From assembly GCF_032854445.1 (NCBI RefSeq), contig NC_088302.1, positions 56,710,237 to 56,774,236 of the forward strand: a DNA stretch of 64,000 bases, read 5' to 3'. Shown here one piece after another: positions 12,983 to 25,630 of the stretch. Every line of letters begins with the position of its first letter. Positions within the stretch are counted from its first letter, which is position 1. Origin of the DNA: Liolophura sinensis. Taxonomy: Eukaryota > Mollusca > Polyplacophora > Chitonida > Chitonidae. The notes under the pieces are model-generated. The model did no database searches. It was not told the DNA's origin and worked only from the letters and a program-made list of their open reading frames with translations. Both the position numbers and the translations under genes were made by a program.

Positions 12983-13627
12983 CAGCCGGACAAGAATTTC
13001 TGGCTTTCTGGCCTTTTTTTTCATGTCTGATTGTATTTATGTTATAACCAGCCTAGTTGGGATTCAAGCTTCTGAACTGTGAGATTACTTATGGCGCTTC
13101 AGACACAAACCCATCTATTTCTGTATACATAACCCAGTAATTCTCATTCTGAATGCTGTAATAAGTACCATAGACATCATCAGGGCAGGTACATTTGTAC
13201 TACGGTACAGAGGAAGCTGGAGCTGTAGAGGTTGAGGTATAAATACAGGAGGCATGGCATATGCAGAAGCCTGCAGATCAGAGACTGCAGGACGATCCAA
13301 GACACTGGCAAATATCAGGGAACCATTCTCACAGCCAACAGTTGGCTACTGCCCTATTGGTAAGGACAACTCTAGTCTACTTGACACAAATAGCTTTGAT
13401 GAGAAAAACTATTCTCAATTAACAGCAGCATGTGTAATTTATGAGGGCCAGACATGGGTTTTTGGGGTTCATGTACATGCATGAAGTTTGTGACGATCAT
13501 TCATTACTAGAATGAATTATACATTCCTGCAGTATACTTGCTCCGTGATGACCCAGTCAGGACATTGCTATGAGAGGATACACCAGCAGGCTTTAATGTG
13601 CCCTGCACTCATCATGACTCCTACATG

Positions 13628-13822
13628 TATGTGTGTACCTGTTCAGGTATAATACAGGCACTACAGGTAAAATATCACACCATCAAGGCAGTGAATAGCT
13701 ATACATGTGTACCTGTTCAGGTATAATACAGGCACTACAGGTAAAATATCACACCATCAAGGCAGTGAATAGCTATACATGTGTACTTGTTTAGGTAAAA
13801 TATCAAACCATCAAGGCAGTGA
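13628..13822. repeat. 74-bp tandem repeat, 2.6 copies
   Basis: Two nearly identical 74-bp units, containing ACCTGTTCAGGTATAATACA and ATCACACCATCAAGGCAGTG, followed by a third copy that lacks about 30 bp of the middle. Low divergence between copies 1 and 2 suggests a recent duplication. Confidence 0.9.
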
Positions 13823-16800
13823 AAATGACTTCATGACTTCAGGCAATTTGAATAAAAAGCACATCAGGTAATAGTCCACCAGAAAACATTGCAAAACTTT
13901 GCACAAAAAAACCCTGTTTACTGGACCTCCTTGCAACATGTTAGGGTAGATTTTCTACTACATGCATTGTCCTCTACAGATTTTAAATGTCCAAATTTAA
14001 TCCGGCTAATCAAAAGCTGACAGAGATTAGAATGTTCAACTCAACTCAGGACTACATGTATTCTTTTTTTGTTTTTTTTTGATACCTGCCTTAGTCAAAG
14101 ATATTTGTTAGTTTGATTAGATGTTAGACATACATGTATATAGCCCACAAATGCTTGAAGGCATATAAAATAATGATGTTTTTGGGAAGTGGTAGATTTC
14201 TGTCATTTTGACTAGGGGCAAAATCAAGACAGCATTGTAAGGCTGGACAAGAATGAGGATAAACAGAAGCTCCAATGACTTCTCAGTAGCACTGTTCTCC
14301 AAGACATGTAAACAAGCCAACAGAAGCTACCACTTAAGACAACTGTCTGTGCCTTGACCAAGTTCCATCCTAGGGCTAGCGGGATCTGGTGTGAACAACT
14401 GATTCACTCACTGACGCAATCCCACCAAAACTATATGCGTCTTTTCTGCGAGTCAATTGAGTTCAAAGACAGAAACCAGTGGCGCTGTTGAGGGACCATG
14501 TGCTCTTCTTCCCTGCAGCGTTAAACTCCCCATCAAAGCTGGTAAAAGCTGGACTGTGCCAAAAGTAGGTGTATAGTAGGAGAAGAGCTGTTTGTTCCCT
14601 GGAAACAAGCTTACCTAAGTCACCATCACTTGACTTGCCTGGGTTTGAAGCAGTCCACCCTTCTCATCCCTTAACCCCAAAATACCCACATCTAAGAGCC
14701 AGCAGACAGACAAGTAAACTAGGAAGCACCGGCAGTTATTATAGAAAATCTTGTCTTCTAAGAGCGCAATATAATCTGACAGCACTAGGAAAATCTCATA
14801 CAGCCTACATGTATATAATAAGTAGGTCCAGTAGGCAGCAGAATTCAGCTTGACATCCATCCAAAGGGTTTAAGCTGAACTGAAACACCCACAACACTGC
14901 AATGAAAAGTACCAACTGGATGAATCTCACTGAGCAAATCCATGAACATTTTCAAGTTCCATACTTTTTATCTTGTACTGGTGTTCTTGACAGTTGTCCT
15001 ATATTACACCTCGGAATTACAGGTGCATACAAGCATGTGGATATTACTGCACAGAATGTTATGAAGTTCAAATCTCATCTCACTGTGTTATATTTATATC
15101 ACACAATCAGCTGCAATCTAATTAGAGATGAATGAATGTAAATCACGAACTTATATTGGTTTTTCTCCCTGCAATCATTGGCGACAAAGCATTATACAAT
15201 GGGTTATACATTAATATCTGGGGTCGTCTGAGAAGTTAGACAAAATGTTTGCCTGTCATTTCGAACAATTGCAAATCCTGACAGAACACATGCATATGAC
15301 AGACATGTATATGTGAATGATGACCTTGCATACACACAAGAATTCTGTGCTACCTGTGAAAATGTACCACAAGTGTACTAACCAATGCAGGTTTGCAGGT
15401 AATTTCATGCATTCCACAATACTATCAGGTTTTCTTGCAGACAAGATACTTATCACCAAGAATCTTTCCAAATCATTAACCTTAAAGTTTTGTTCACAAT
15501 GGCATGTACATGTAAACACTGCATTACTATGGAAAAAAGGCTGTAAATTATAAGAATATATCTTCCATATATATCTCAAACAAAAGAATCATTTTAAACT
15601 ACTGGGGCCTTCTGTTTTTCCATGATGAGTGGATATATGTGCACAACATAAGTGGGGTAAGTTTGGAGACTGGGTTCTCCCCTTCTGCCTGCCACAAAGG
15701 CGATCTGTCTAGTTGAGGGTAATTCCAGGAGACAAGCTGACTGACACCAGCTGATCTGGCCGCACCATCAGTATCCAGGGCTGGTCATTAGAGTCTGGTC
15801 AGTCGGTCCATGAATGAGCTGATCTCACAAAACAGTATGTACATACACACACATCCAGCTTTCAATTCCAACAACACTTCTCTAAAAAAAAAAACTGCGA
15901 ATGTAACACAACAGTCTCAAGAAACAGTATGCCAAGTAAAGACACGGTATGCCAAGTAAAGAAATGGTATCCTGACCCTGTACACCTATCCTCTAGACTC
16001 TTCCATCTTGTCCATCTAACGTCACTAAACATTAAACTAAACCAGCAGAGTGTAGACAAGACATCATACACACTTAAATAGAGCATTTGCTGAGACATTA
16101 TGTTCGAGTTCATAATTACAAAATGTTTCATGTAAAAGATATCATACATGTAATAATGTCTTACTTACATAATCATTATCTTTTGAAACTTAGCTTTACG
16201 TTTTTCCTACTAGATGTAAAAGCTCATGTTTTCTGATGATGTAGACTTGACACAAATTGTGCAGTGCACAGAAGTATAGGCCAGCAATACAAAGTACAAG
16301 TCATTTTTTGCTCCCCTCCACACCTCCCTGTAGAACAACTTACATCTGACAAAGGCAACAGTGACATATTCGCCGTTATTATATCACTCATTTATACAAC
16401 AAACTTTTTACTGTGAGTCCCTAAACTAAAAGAATAAGCGCATGAATGCCACCTGTCAGATTACACTGGGCGCAGCTCCCATCCCCCCCACCCCCCACTT
16501 CAGTCTGATTGTGCCCCTCAGTTGTTTTCTCTGAGCAGTTGTGTTAAGTGATTCACTGATCGATCTGTTTGTTTGGCAGAGAAGTGACAAGAAGACAGCA
16601 GACAGGCTTATGTGGTCTGCTGTTCGGGGTAGTTGGGACAAGACACACATCTGACCACTGGTCAGGAGGGCAATGAGACAAGCTCTCGGGGGCAGAAACA
16701 GCAATTGAACTTTACCAAACTCAATAGCAGAAACCGGACCTTAGCACTTAAGAGAATCATACTGTCTGGCTCCACCATATTTAAAACATCCCTTACTAAT

Positions 16801-19800
16801 TTGCATGTTCATGTTTGCCTACATGTATACTTTAGTCCAGTGTTAAATACCCTTTTTGTTGATCACCCATTTACAAACTGAACAAATTCCCTATTCATAG
16901 TGAGAATGAATGTTATATCATCACTGACAAGGTAAGATGTAGGGGCGGGGTATGGTGGAGCATGGTGAGCATGGGGTGGGGTGGAGATGCAGGGGTATGG
17001 GGTAGGGTGCAGATGCCGGGTAATGGGTAAGACAGATCTTGCTGCAGCAAATCAGGAATACTGAAGAAATGTTAATACTACATAATCATTAAGTGCACAG
17101 TGTCTCGTGAGACCCATGTCTTTTATTGCTAGTCTGTTAAGGGGAGACTGAATCGGGCTAAAAGTATACTAAAAGAGAGGAATTCTTTCTTTGTCCAACA
17201 GGAAATTTTATAAATTCATGTAATACAATACAAAAATCATGTGAGATTATCACGGATTGAAAGTTGCCCAACCAGATCTTATTTAATGAAAATGTCATTG
17301 CAAGTGTCAAAGCTTTTAAATTATTCTCGGTTCAATGTGGTTTTCTGAGATGCTGGAAGGTAGGTCTGTCAAATCTAGTTCTACATGGAGAGCCTATAGT
17401 AAAAGGTGGGAGAAAGTCTCTTTGCATTCATGTCATGTGTTACTCAAGTGACTACACAAGACAAATGTCTGCCTTCTGCGGATACACCCACAGAGTGCAG
17501 TAATCCATTCAGATGATTATGACACCCTCCACAAATAACAGACTATGTCAACAGCCTTTTTTTTTTTATAAAATTCAATATTTCCTTAACTAATACAGGG
17601 CAGCACAGATAAACAGCAAGCTTCAAAGGTAGCTCACTGGTTAATGATACATGTACATCACCAATAATGGTTTTACTCAAGAAACCATACATATGTGACC
17701 AGGTGATCTGTCAAAACCACTTTGTCTCTGTATTGGACTCGATGCTTTACTAACAACACACTTGCATGATGGTATTGTTAAAATGCAGTAGATAAGTAAT
17801 GTGTTTTTACGTCCAGATAACTTGGATACTGTATTCCAGTCCTCTGCTAATTTAAGATTCCAGCGTTAAGGTAATGGATATTGGAAAGTCACACCTGCAG
17901 CACATTATCATCATGGTTTCTTTACCATGTAATTGCACAACCTGTACACTAATCTATTTTCCTCTGATTGTCCCACAGCACCCCCAATTACCCCCTCCTC
18001 CACACCTCCTACCCCTTGCCCCAACCTCTTCCTCCAATTCTCACAATACACACACACTAGCCTGATGGTCAGGAGACACAGTTAGTCACACATGTTAATT
18101 TTCAATGATCGCTCGTCGATGCCATGTTACGGTTCCTGTCACATGCTTGTCAAAATTATGGTAATTATTATGAAATTAAAAATTGTAGAAGGGCCAAACT
18201 AAAGATGTTCTTCAGATGTAGATAGACCTGTGGCTGTGTAAGGGCTTCTTGTAGTTCACATCATCTTCCTCTGGATGTGCACAAGCATCAGTTCATCCCT
18301 AAGCTTGAGGCAGATTCCTAGAGACTCTGTATGACAGTGCCACAACAGCATGTGTAGGAATCTCTTGTGTTCACACTCATCCTGTCAGGATTTACCAGAG
18401 CAGCAATTGAAGACAATCTGCCAATAACTGTAAGTAGCAGCATCTATACATGCCTCTTATTATATATAATATACTTGTAGTTCAAACAGTTTCTCTTAAT
18501 TTCTACTGTACTACAATATCATAAAGTAACAAAAAATAAAATAAAAAAAAAAGTACATGTAATAATAAAAGTCAAATTTTATTAATGTCTGATGAAGTTC
18601 ACTGAAAGTTAAAAGATTTTTTCCTGTGCCCCATTTGAGGTTAAAAGGCCTTCAATGTCTCACACCAGTTCTTAAAGTTTTGAGTAAACAGGGTCAAAAA
18701 CAAAAGGACAAGAAGGACTGAGAAATTTCCACAAAAATTTACACATTTGGCGGAAAAGTCATCGCGTTTATTTACACAAACAACAGCAAGCAGGAAACCT
18801 GCTTGACCTCAAAGACCTAAAACAATAAATTTGTGCTTTATGGCTTGTGAAAACATAAGCACATGAATTAACCTCAGGCTCTTTCTGATTCTGGGTCACA
18901 TGGAATCTATTGGTGGCACAAGTAGGGTCAAACAGAACCTTACCCCACTTGTCAATCAAATCTGAATCTCTCATTTAATTTTCATACATGCCTCAGACAA
19001 AACAGCACAGAATTACATCCTCAACTTTTTACAAAGAATCACAATTCAATGTTTTCATTTGTTTTTTCTCAAACGTAAAAATGTACATGATTTTCACACG
19101 CAAAAGAGCTATTGTTGACTGAATAAAAAAGTATTGCAATCCTATCTGGGCAAATTGGTAATATTTCACCAAACATTATATGTAATCCACCTGCATTATA
19201 AAAGTCACCCTGCATGTACCCAAAGGACTAACAAATTATTATTTGGCAACAATTGTTGGATAAGTATATCAGGTATCCAAACCCTGTGTGCATTTTATGT
19301 TGAAACAATTGCCTTTGGGATTGGTAAATTTTATACACTCAACAGTTACTGTTTTAAGTATCTGTGACAATATGTACTGCAATATAGGATAAAAGTGATG
19401 AATGTGATGGCAAACTGTTACATGATATCTGACCCTAGTGTACATACAACAATGTCAGAGGAAGGGCACTTGTGCGTCTGTATATTTCAGATAGAACAAA
19501 ATCTGAAAACTGCAGAAGAGCTTGCTGCCTGACAGTTCTGAAACTTGGAAGCAGAACATGTAAGAGTGAAGAGATATTTTGTAGCACTATGGTGATTTCA
19601 TGATAGGTATTATGGAGAGGAACTGACAATCAGCTACGGTTTGTTTTTATCGTTTATCTCATTCTTGGTACCCACAATTTTAGCTCATGTCCTGACAAAC
19701 AATGATCATCAGCACATAGATGTTACCCATGGCAGTCCTGGCTGCCACTAACAACGGGACAAATCTGACTGATTAATCCTTCAGAAATCCATTTCTGTCC

Positions 19801-22377
19801 AAATTAATTGTGGGTGTAGAAATGGACATGGGTGTGGTCAACTTCCATATCTCATTTATAGACATTGCTAATCTTGGCTGAAAGGCTTTCCGCCAAAAGC
19901 CAATTTTATACTATAAATACAACACAATCAACGTAATATATGCAGAGACCTGTACTTCATCTGGATTAAAACACACCTTAACTTCAATCTCTTAATAATA
20001 AAGACTCAGTAATCACTGATAGGGTTTTTCTTGTGCTCTTTGTTATTTCATTAACTGAATGAGATTATAATCATAAAATCACTACATGGTACCAATGTCA
20101 GACAGATGCCAGTTTGTAAAAGAATGCAAAAATAAGTTCAAAGGCTTTCTTAACACACAACAATCACTGCTTCTCACAGTGATAATCCCCTATAGAGAGC
20201 CCTAAAACAATGAAAATGAGATGTAAGCTGTACACTCAATTTGTGTAAGCAAGATCACACTTGTTAGAAACATTAAAGGACACAGTCTCTGACTACTGTA
20301 CAGAAGACTGCCAGCTGGTTGGTGACAGATAAACCCTTTATACAGAGAAAGTGGCCCACTTCAAAGAAATCGTCAGTTCATAACCATTTCTCTGGGTTTG
20401 CTGCTTTACTTAGTTTAGCAAACTTACATGTACATTCATATCAAGTAGAATAGCCAAGTGCTCTCAAAATGCACAACACAGCCATACATGAAATAAAAAT
20501 GTATACTCATGTACAGGTATGTGTAGTTAAAATGTATTCATTATTGTTATTTGACAGAAACCTGTATCATGACTCAAACTCAAAAATGTATGTAATATGA
20601 AGGAAAATCTTTTTGAACGTTGCAAAAACTGCATCTGTACAAGTATGTTGCAGTGCAAATATAGAAAGTTGTCCCCAGCACATGTTTTCTTTGAACTGAC
20701 TGTTATTAACAAGTAGTGTGAAATGCATTACCATATTAATAATAAAAATCTAAACCGAGACATATATGTAATTAAAAAGTTATTAAAACATACTCAAAGA
20801 ATTTCCAATTGTATATAAAATATGTTTAAGATTTACATGCTTAATGTAAATTTCCTTTTCAATCTCACTTCAATCCTTTGAAGGACCACATAATAAAAAG
20901 GAAGTGTTACATGCATTATCATATTAATTAGTTTACATATTAAATTTGTTAAAATTAACACTTTAAAACTGACAAATATAATCTCTGTAATGCAGACACA
21001 AGTGTGCCATACATTCTTCCCACAAATACTGCAGCTTCATTTATTCTTTTCTTTTGAAATTGCTCATTATTATGTGGTGTTAAAAATAATAAATCCCCAT
21101 AGAATAGACATTAGCTTTGAGAAAAGATATTAAGTCAGATCTCACTTAATAGCATGCATTGTACAAGTATGCTCTTGCTAAAATATTAAACGTTTTTTTC
21201 CTTTCATATTTTTTCCCCCTCAAAAGCTAGCTAAGCAATCAATTTGACCATGAATCAAAATATATAAATATACTAGAACATGTAAATTCACAGCTTAGCG
21301 TCATGTCATGACAAGATTTAAGTGTTGCATTCATGGCCTAGTAATGCAGAAGTGACGATGTTCTGACACGGTAAAGTTGGGCCATCACAACACAAAAGAC
21401 AGAGAAGTTTGGTCCATCCTCCAGCCTAAACTATAGAGCAGGTCTATACCTGAAGCCGGTAAGTAGGTCAGTGGGGCTAAATCTCAATGAAAACATCCTC
21501 TCAATACAACAGCCTTAGCACTTTAGCATCGCACACACATGGGGGGCAGTTCTGTCCCTTTATCCGTGAATCTGCAGCCGACCAAGTGAAACATGGTAGA
21601 AGCTTAACAGCCACCATATAATACTGCACATTTCCTTTACCGTATATCATTGGATTTGGACTTTGAGTGAATGAATGTGGACCAAGCTGATAAAGAATCA
21701 GTATATTACGTGCATAGCTTTCAACAAGTACATTACAATACTGAGGAACTCTGCATTATTATACATGTTTGCGTATGTCCTTCAATATGATATCCGTGTC
21801 AGTCAGGCTACTTGCAAGGGAATGAATGAATGAAAGACCAATTGGGGTTGTTTGCAAGGGATGGGTTAGCGAAAAAATATATACCTTTGTGTGTGCACAG
21901 TAACTGGCAGGATGACACTGTTAAGAGAGAATTCATTTGTTTTTGCGAGCTCTGTTGACGTCCTCTTAATCTTATCTGACTTTCTAACCTATCACAGCCG
22001 CATGAATATGAAATGATGACACTACAGAAGTTTGAGTGCATAAAATAACCCCTAACTTTTTATTACACCATGTTAGTTAACACTGATGATCCTTGGAGAT
22101 ATTTTCACAATATGACTGCGTGTAGAGATCGGGTTATACCCACAGGCGGCCACTGTTAGTGTTAGTTCTGGAATGTCACGTTGTCGTTGTTGGAGTGTTG
22201 TGCTGTCACCGTAAGAGGAGAGATTTGGGTGATTAACTGATCATCAGAACTAAATAGCATACAAGAACTGTCTCTGACAATAGATTGACATGTCTACTGT
22301 ATGTTCATCTATAAAACAGGAGCGTTTCAACGCTCTACAAGTAGGCTACATGTGTCGGCGAAATCGCTCAGCCCTAC

Positions 22378-22602
22378 CTCAGTCTCCAATTCCTTTGCAT
22401 GGACTCGAAGATTCGTGTTGATAGCATTAGACGGGTCATTCTGAAGCCTAGTCTTTCCTATGTAAAGGGACACTGTCGCCGTTATAGATGCGGCTGCGAT
22501 CAATCTATTTCGCAAAGTATTGTCTTTCAATCTTTGCGAACAATGGTTATGCACAGCACGACAAAATGTAAGAGAAGATCTCCGAGCTATGTTGGCCGCC
22601 AT
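22378..22602 (-). CDS. MICU3: MICU3-like gene, exon 1 (start codon and targeting region)
   Basis: Seventy-five codons from ATG at 22602-22600 to a donor GAG/GTAGGG, phase 0. The N-terminus (MAANIARRSSLTFCRAV...) is rich in Arg, Ser and Ala and lacks acids for the first 26 residues, as in a mitochondrial presequence. Residues about 34-49 (LIAAASITATVSLYIG) form a short hydrophobic segment, in line with the N-terminal membrane anchor proposed for MICU3. An in-frame ATG five codons upstream (22617) is possible, but the AAGATGGCGGCC context at 22602 is the classic YY1-type initiator. This exon alone would not identify the family; its identity rests on phase and strand agreement with exon 2, about 10.4 kb away, and on the lack of another gene between. 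Confidence 0.75.
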
Positions 22603-22606
22603 CTTT
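22595..22606 (-). promoter_or_regulatory. YY1-type element over the start codon
   Basis: On the minus strand the start codon lies in AAGATGGCGGCC, the YY1 motif that in many animal housekeeping genes lies just downstream of the transcription start and overlaps the ATG. This supports 22602 as the start and implies a very short 5' UTR. Motif match only. Confidence 0.55.
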
Positions 22607-22611
22607 AACCC

Positions 22612-22621
22612 GCGCATGCGC
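22612..22621. promoter_or_regulatory. NRF-1 palindrome upstream of the MICU start
   Basis: GCGCATGCGC is the core of the nuclear respiratory factor 1 site, which is common in promoters of nuclear genes for mitochondrial proteins. It lies ten bases upstream of the chosen MICU start codon, and the alternative upstream ATG is its centre. The surrounding 600 bases (22321-22920) hold 34 CpG by hand count, the densest patch noted in the window. Confidence 0.6.
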
Positions 22622-22924
22622 TCCAGGACTGCGCTGAGCGTGCAGAGCTGTCACTTGGCTGTTCAGACATGTTCGCTCACAAGTCGAATATCGGCCGAGT
22701 ATATTAACTCGTTCTGCCAAATTATACCAACAGTCTCGCGGACAAAAGGTGTTCAGGGAATTACTGCTCTCGTCTACTCGGGCCATACACATGTATACGA
22801 CAGCAGAGGAGCCATCCGGTCGATTTAAAACACTTTCTTTCTTATTTCCATTCATTTTGCCAGTGAACCTATAGCATAGCAGATATATCTATAGGTCTTC
22901 ATGCAGATATATATATATATATAC

Positions 22925-22938
22925 TGGGTGGTCAAAGG
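22925..22938. promoter_or_regulatory. Possible GLI + TCF composite site
   Basis: TGGGTGGTC, identical to the GLI/Ci consensus in reverse, runs directly into TCAAAGG, the TCF/LEF core. Motif match only; about 0.02 GLI 9-mers are expected by chance in this 2.8-kb interval on both strands with even base composition. Confidence 0.25.
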
Positions 22939-25300
22939 CTGAGTTTGCAGTTTTTACCTGCTAGGCCAAAGGCCTCTCCCTAACTGACGGTCTGGCTGTA
23001 CATTGATATTTTCACGAGCGGAATACTTTGTCGAGTTTCATTGGAAATTTTCACACGTCGGCAAGATGAAAGTGTGATCAGTTCATTGGCAATTCATTGA
23101 TCATTTCTGGCAATTTGGTCACAGGAGAAAGTCACGTTCTGGTGAGACCCTCGGAAAATGGATTGAAGGAATTACGCATTTTGTTCATGAACGGATATAG
23201 CTTTTGCAAAGCTTTAATCTCACAACGTTGGATGCAAATCATAACTTTGCGGAGTTGTGCGAAACCTAAGCCATCAGTGTGCGCCAGTGTACCATGTCGA
23301 CGGCGCTTCGCTGCTCCACCGTATAGGCCGATCTCTTTAAGGATGATAGCTTGCTTGGGACAGGTAACTTGTTCGCTTGTGTTTAAACGACAAACATGTG
23401 GGCTGTTGCCACAGTTTTTAGATCTGTGTCTGCCAGTGTATGATAAAGGAAATGGACGGCGGCATTAAATTTAAATTTCACCTACAGTATTATAATGTTA
23501 ACCGAATATATACCTAGTAGAGGACGAAAGCATTTGGAAAATATTTTGGAATTAGAAATTGACGGTGCGTTTATATTTATTTGCAATTATTTCATGAGAT
23601 ATATTCGATTTATATGCTCTATATTAGATATGTATACATTCATTTCTATTGGAGTTCCATTTTTTTCCCTTCCGTACTTATTGTATGGCCTTAAACCCGT
23701 ATCCCGCACCAAGTTAGAGCTAAGTCTAGTGCCCGCCTGGCCCTGTGTGACTTGTTACTTTTCCCACAAAGAAGGGTATATTCATGTACTATATAATGTG
23801 TTGAGTTTCTATTCCAAGGTACAGGTGGGTAACAGCTATAGCGTATAACCCCTGTTCACTTCATACTGAGTAACACTTTATTGATGTGTAATGGTGTTAA
23901 TCTCGAGTCGGGCCTCAGGTTAACTGACAGAGTCAGTCCGACCCCCGCGGCTTCCCGTCCCCTCCATGGTAGGCCTGCCAGTGTCTATACCAGAAAGAAA
24001 CTTAGGGAAATTGTCATATTTTAATAGAATTCCCGTACTTTGTGCATTTAAAAATGCATCTTCCTTGATTTCAAGCAGTTGTGTGTAAATTGCTATGGAC
24101 ATACATTTAAGCTGTTTCCGATGTTCAGCCACAGGCAGGTTGCTTTGTTATACAATTTACGGTCGCGTGGGCCAGGTAGGTAATGGCAGGGGAATAACAT
24201 AAATGGCAGGTTGAAAATAAAGATAAAGGCTTATGAAGTGATTTGGCCAAGCGATTTCTGATAAGTAGGCAAAGTACGGGAACGGGTAGTGGAGAAATTC
24301 GCTGTCCTCTATAGTCTGTCTCCTAGCGGACTGAAGGCTTATATATTTGTATGTGTTGGGGACCGAGATACATAGCCTATATATGTATATATGTATGTAT
24401 TTATACCTGTGTATACTTGAATGCATGCTCAACAGGACCCACGATGTATTGTGTAAAACTTTCGTGTCAGCAGTATATGCATTTAGCCTCTGTCTGTGTC
24501 TTATTGAGATCGTTTTCTAACTGGTAGTTTCTAACAATAGTTCGATAACGAGGGGCTAATTGTCTAAGTGGACATTCCAGCTTGGGCTATATATGATCTG
24601 TGTCATATTTAGCAGTCAATTAAGCCTTGACTCACACGTGTTCAGCCAAAATTTTTAAAGCGTGGTGAAGTATTTCGTCTTCGTTTTTGTGGACTTATTG
24701 TGACGCTTAATTAACACTTGTAATCTAATTAATCAGAAACTTAATTTGGCCATACACAATATGTGATCAGTGTGCCTCCCGCGGCACGACTTTGAAGCCT
24801 TCATTCACACCTCCACTCCCCCGTCCCTCCTCTTACATGAACGCCTCACCCCCACCCTCCCACAGCCTCCATCACACCTATTGCAAATACACTTGGTATA
24901 TCACCATTTGGTGAATTGAGTGTGGTAATAACATACCTAAACACGCTTTTGTTAATCCTATCGTAGCAATTTTCTCGGTTACGTTGTACACACAGTCACC
25001 GGTAACACGTCCAGTCGGGGGTGGTCAGTTCATGCCTTGTCGTCTCTATATCTTTACTCTTATGCATACAAACACCAGTTAAGACCACAACAGAACTCTC
25101 GGCACTCCGTAATTTGGTTTGTTTTTTGTCATTTCAGTGGAGCTGAGATGGCCATGGGATATCAAGGTTGCATTACTAGTGTTTGTCGTCGACTAGATTA
25201 CTCAGTTTTAGTCTGTCCAGCGAACTCTTATGTGCGGATTGTGAGAACATAGGAAAGCTTCGACATCTACTCTGAAACCGTTTCCTGAAACCGTCTGGAG

Positions 25301-25308
25301 TATATAGA
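25301..25308 (+). promoter_or_regulatory. TATA-like element upstream of the FGF start
   Basis: TATATAGA lies 71 bases before the FGF start codon. If used, transcription would begin near 25330 and the 5' UTR would be about 40 nt and include a short upstream frame (25355-25375). An alternative model has a spliced leader joined at 25139. The sequence does not decide between them. Confidence 0.3.
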
Positions 25309-25354
25309 CCTTGCCACCTTCACACAGTTCCTATCAGCTTGATTCCTGGGAGGG

Positions 25355-25375
25355 ATGAGATCGTGTCCTGGATGA
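25355..25375 (+). promoter_or_regulatory. Short upstream ORF overlapping the FGF start
   Basis: ATG at 25355 opens six codons that end at TGA 25373-25375; this stop shares bases with the FGF start codon as ATGA. A ribosome finishing this frame would be placed on the main start, so it could act as a re-initiation device. It matters only if transcription begins upstream of 25355. Confidence 0.35.
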
Positions 25376-25630
25376 AAAGTCTAACTGATCACTTCAGAAT
25401 TACTTGTAGCTGCCCCCTTTGGCGGTTGGTCTTTATGACAGTTATGGGGTTGCTTAGCCCAGGGCTCGCCTTCAACGGGCCCGATTTAGGCTTGGAAAAT
25501 TCTCGGCAACCACCTCACTGGAAAAACAACAGTACCCCGTCAACGCTGTACTGTAGGACAGGCCATACCCTGCAGATACTCCCTGACGGGACAGTGAAAG
25601 GCACGATGGAAGCCAGTGATCAGCAGTATG
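25372..25630 (+). CDS. FGF: Fibroblast growth factor, coding exon 1
   Basis: Start chosen as the first in-frame ATG after the TGA at 25273. It encodes 86 residues plus one base. Residues about 14-33 (CSCPLWRLVFMTVMGLLSPG) are hydrophobic, fitting a signal peptide cleaved near GLA-FN. From residue 59, LYCRTGHTLQILPDGTVKGT matches the first strands of the FGF beta-trefoil (LYC, LQILPDGTV-GT). One N-glycosylation sequon, NST, precedes the core at residue 53. Donor CAGTATG/GTAAGC, phase 1, is the usual place of the first intron in FGF genes. FGFs are secreted ligands that bind receptor tyrosine kinases with heparan sulphate. The start context (TGGATGA) is weak and a six-codon upstream frame ends across it. 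Subfamily cannot be told from this exon. Confidence 0.92.

Larger units (their letters stand above)
11930..22377 (-). other. MICU3-like intron 1 (about 10.4 kb)
   Basis: Spans the two matched exon edges (donor GAG/GTAGGG at 22377 downwards, acceptor at 11930). AT-rich and CpG-poor: 5 CpG in 17041-17640 by hand count. It holds a 74-bp array (13628-13822), a nested inverted repeat (12936-12982) and short homopolymers, otherwise no feature. Open frames inside it are short and not supported as genes. Confidence 0.85.
22623..25371. other. Divergent intergenic region MICU / FGF
   Basis: About 2.8 kb between two head-to-head genes. It holds the CpG-rich MICU promoter, an (AT)n run near 22905-22922, a GLI-type 9-mer at 22925-22933, a strong splice-acceptor-like site at 25119-25138 and a TATA-like TATATAGA at 25301. 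Open frames here (for example 23097-23468 plus, 23920-24132 minus) lack recognisable domains or supporting splice structure. Confidence 0.6.

Noticed and set aside
22399-22828. Plus-strand and other minus-strand open frames around the MICU promoter
   Set aside because: They are shadows of MICU exon 1 and of CpG-rich promoter sequence, where stops are rare.
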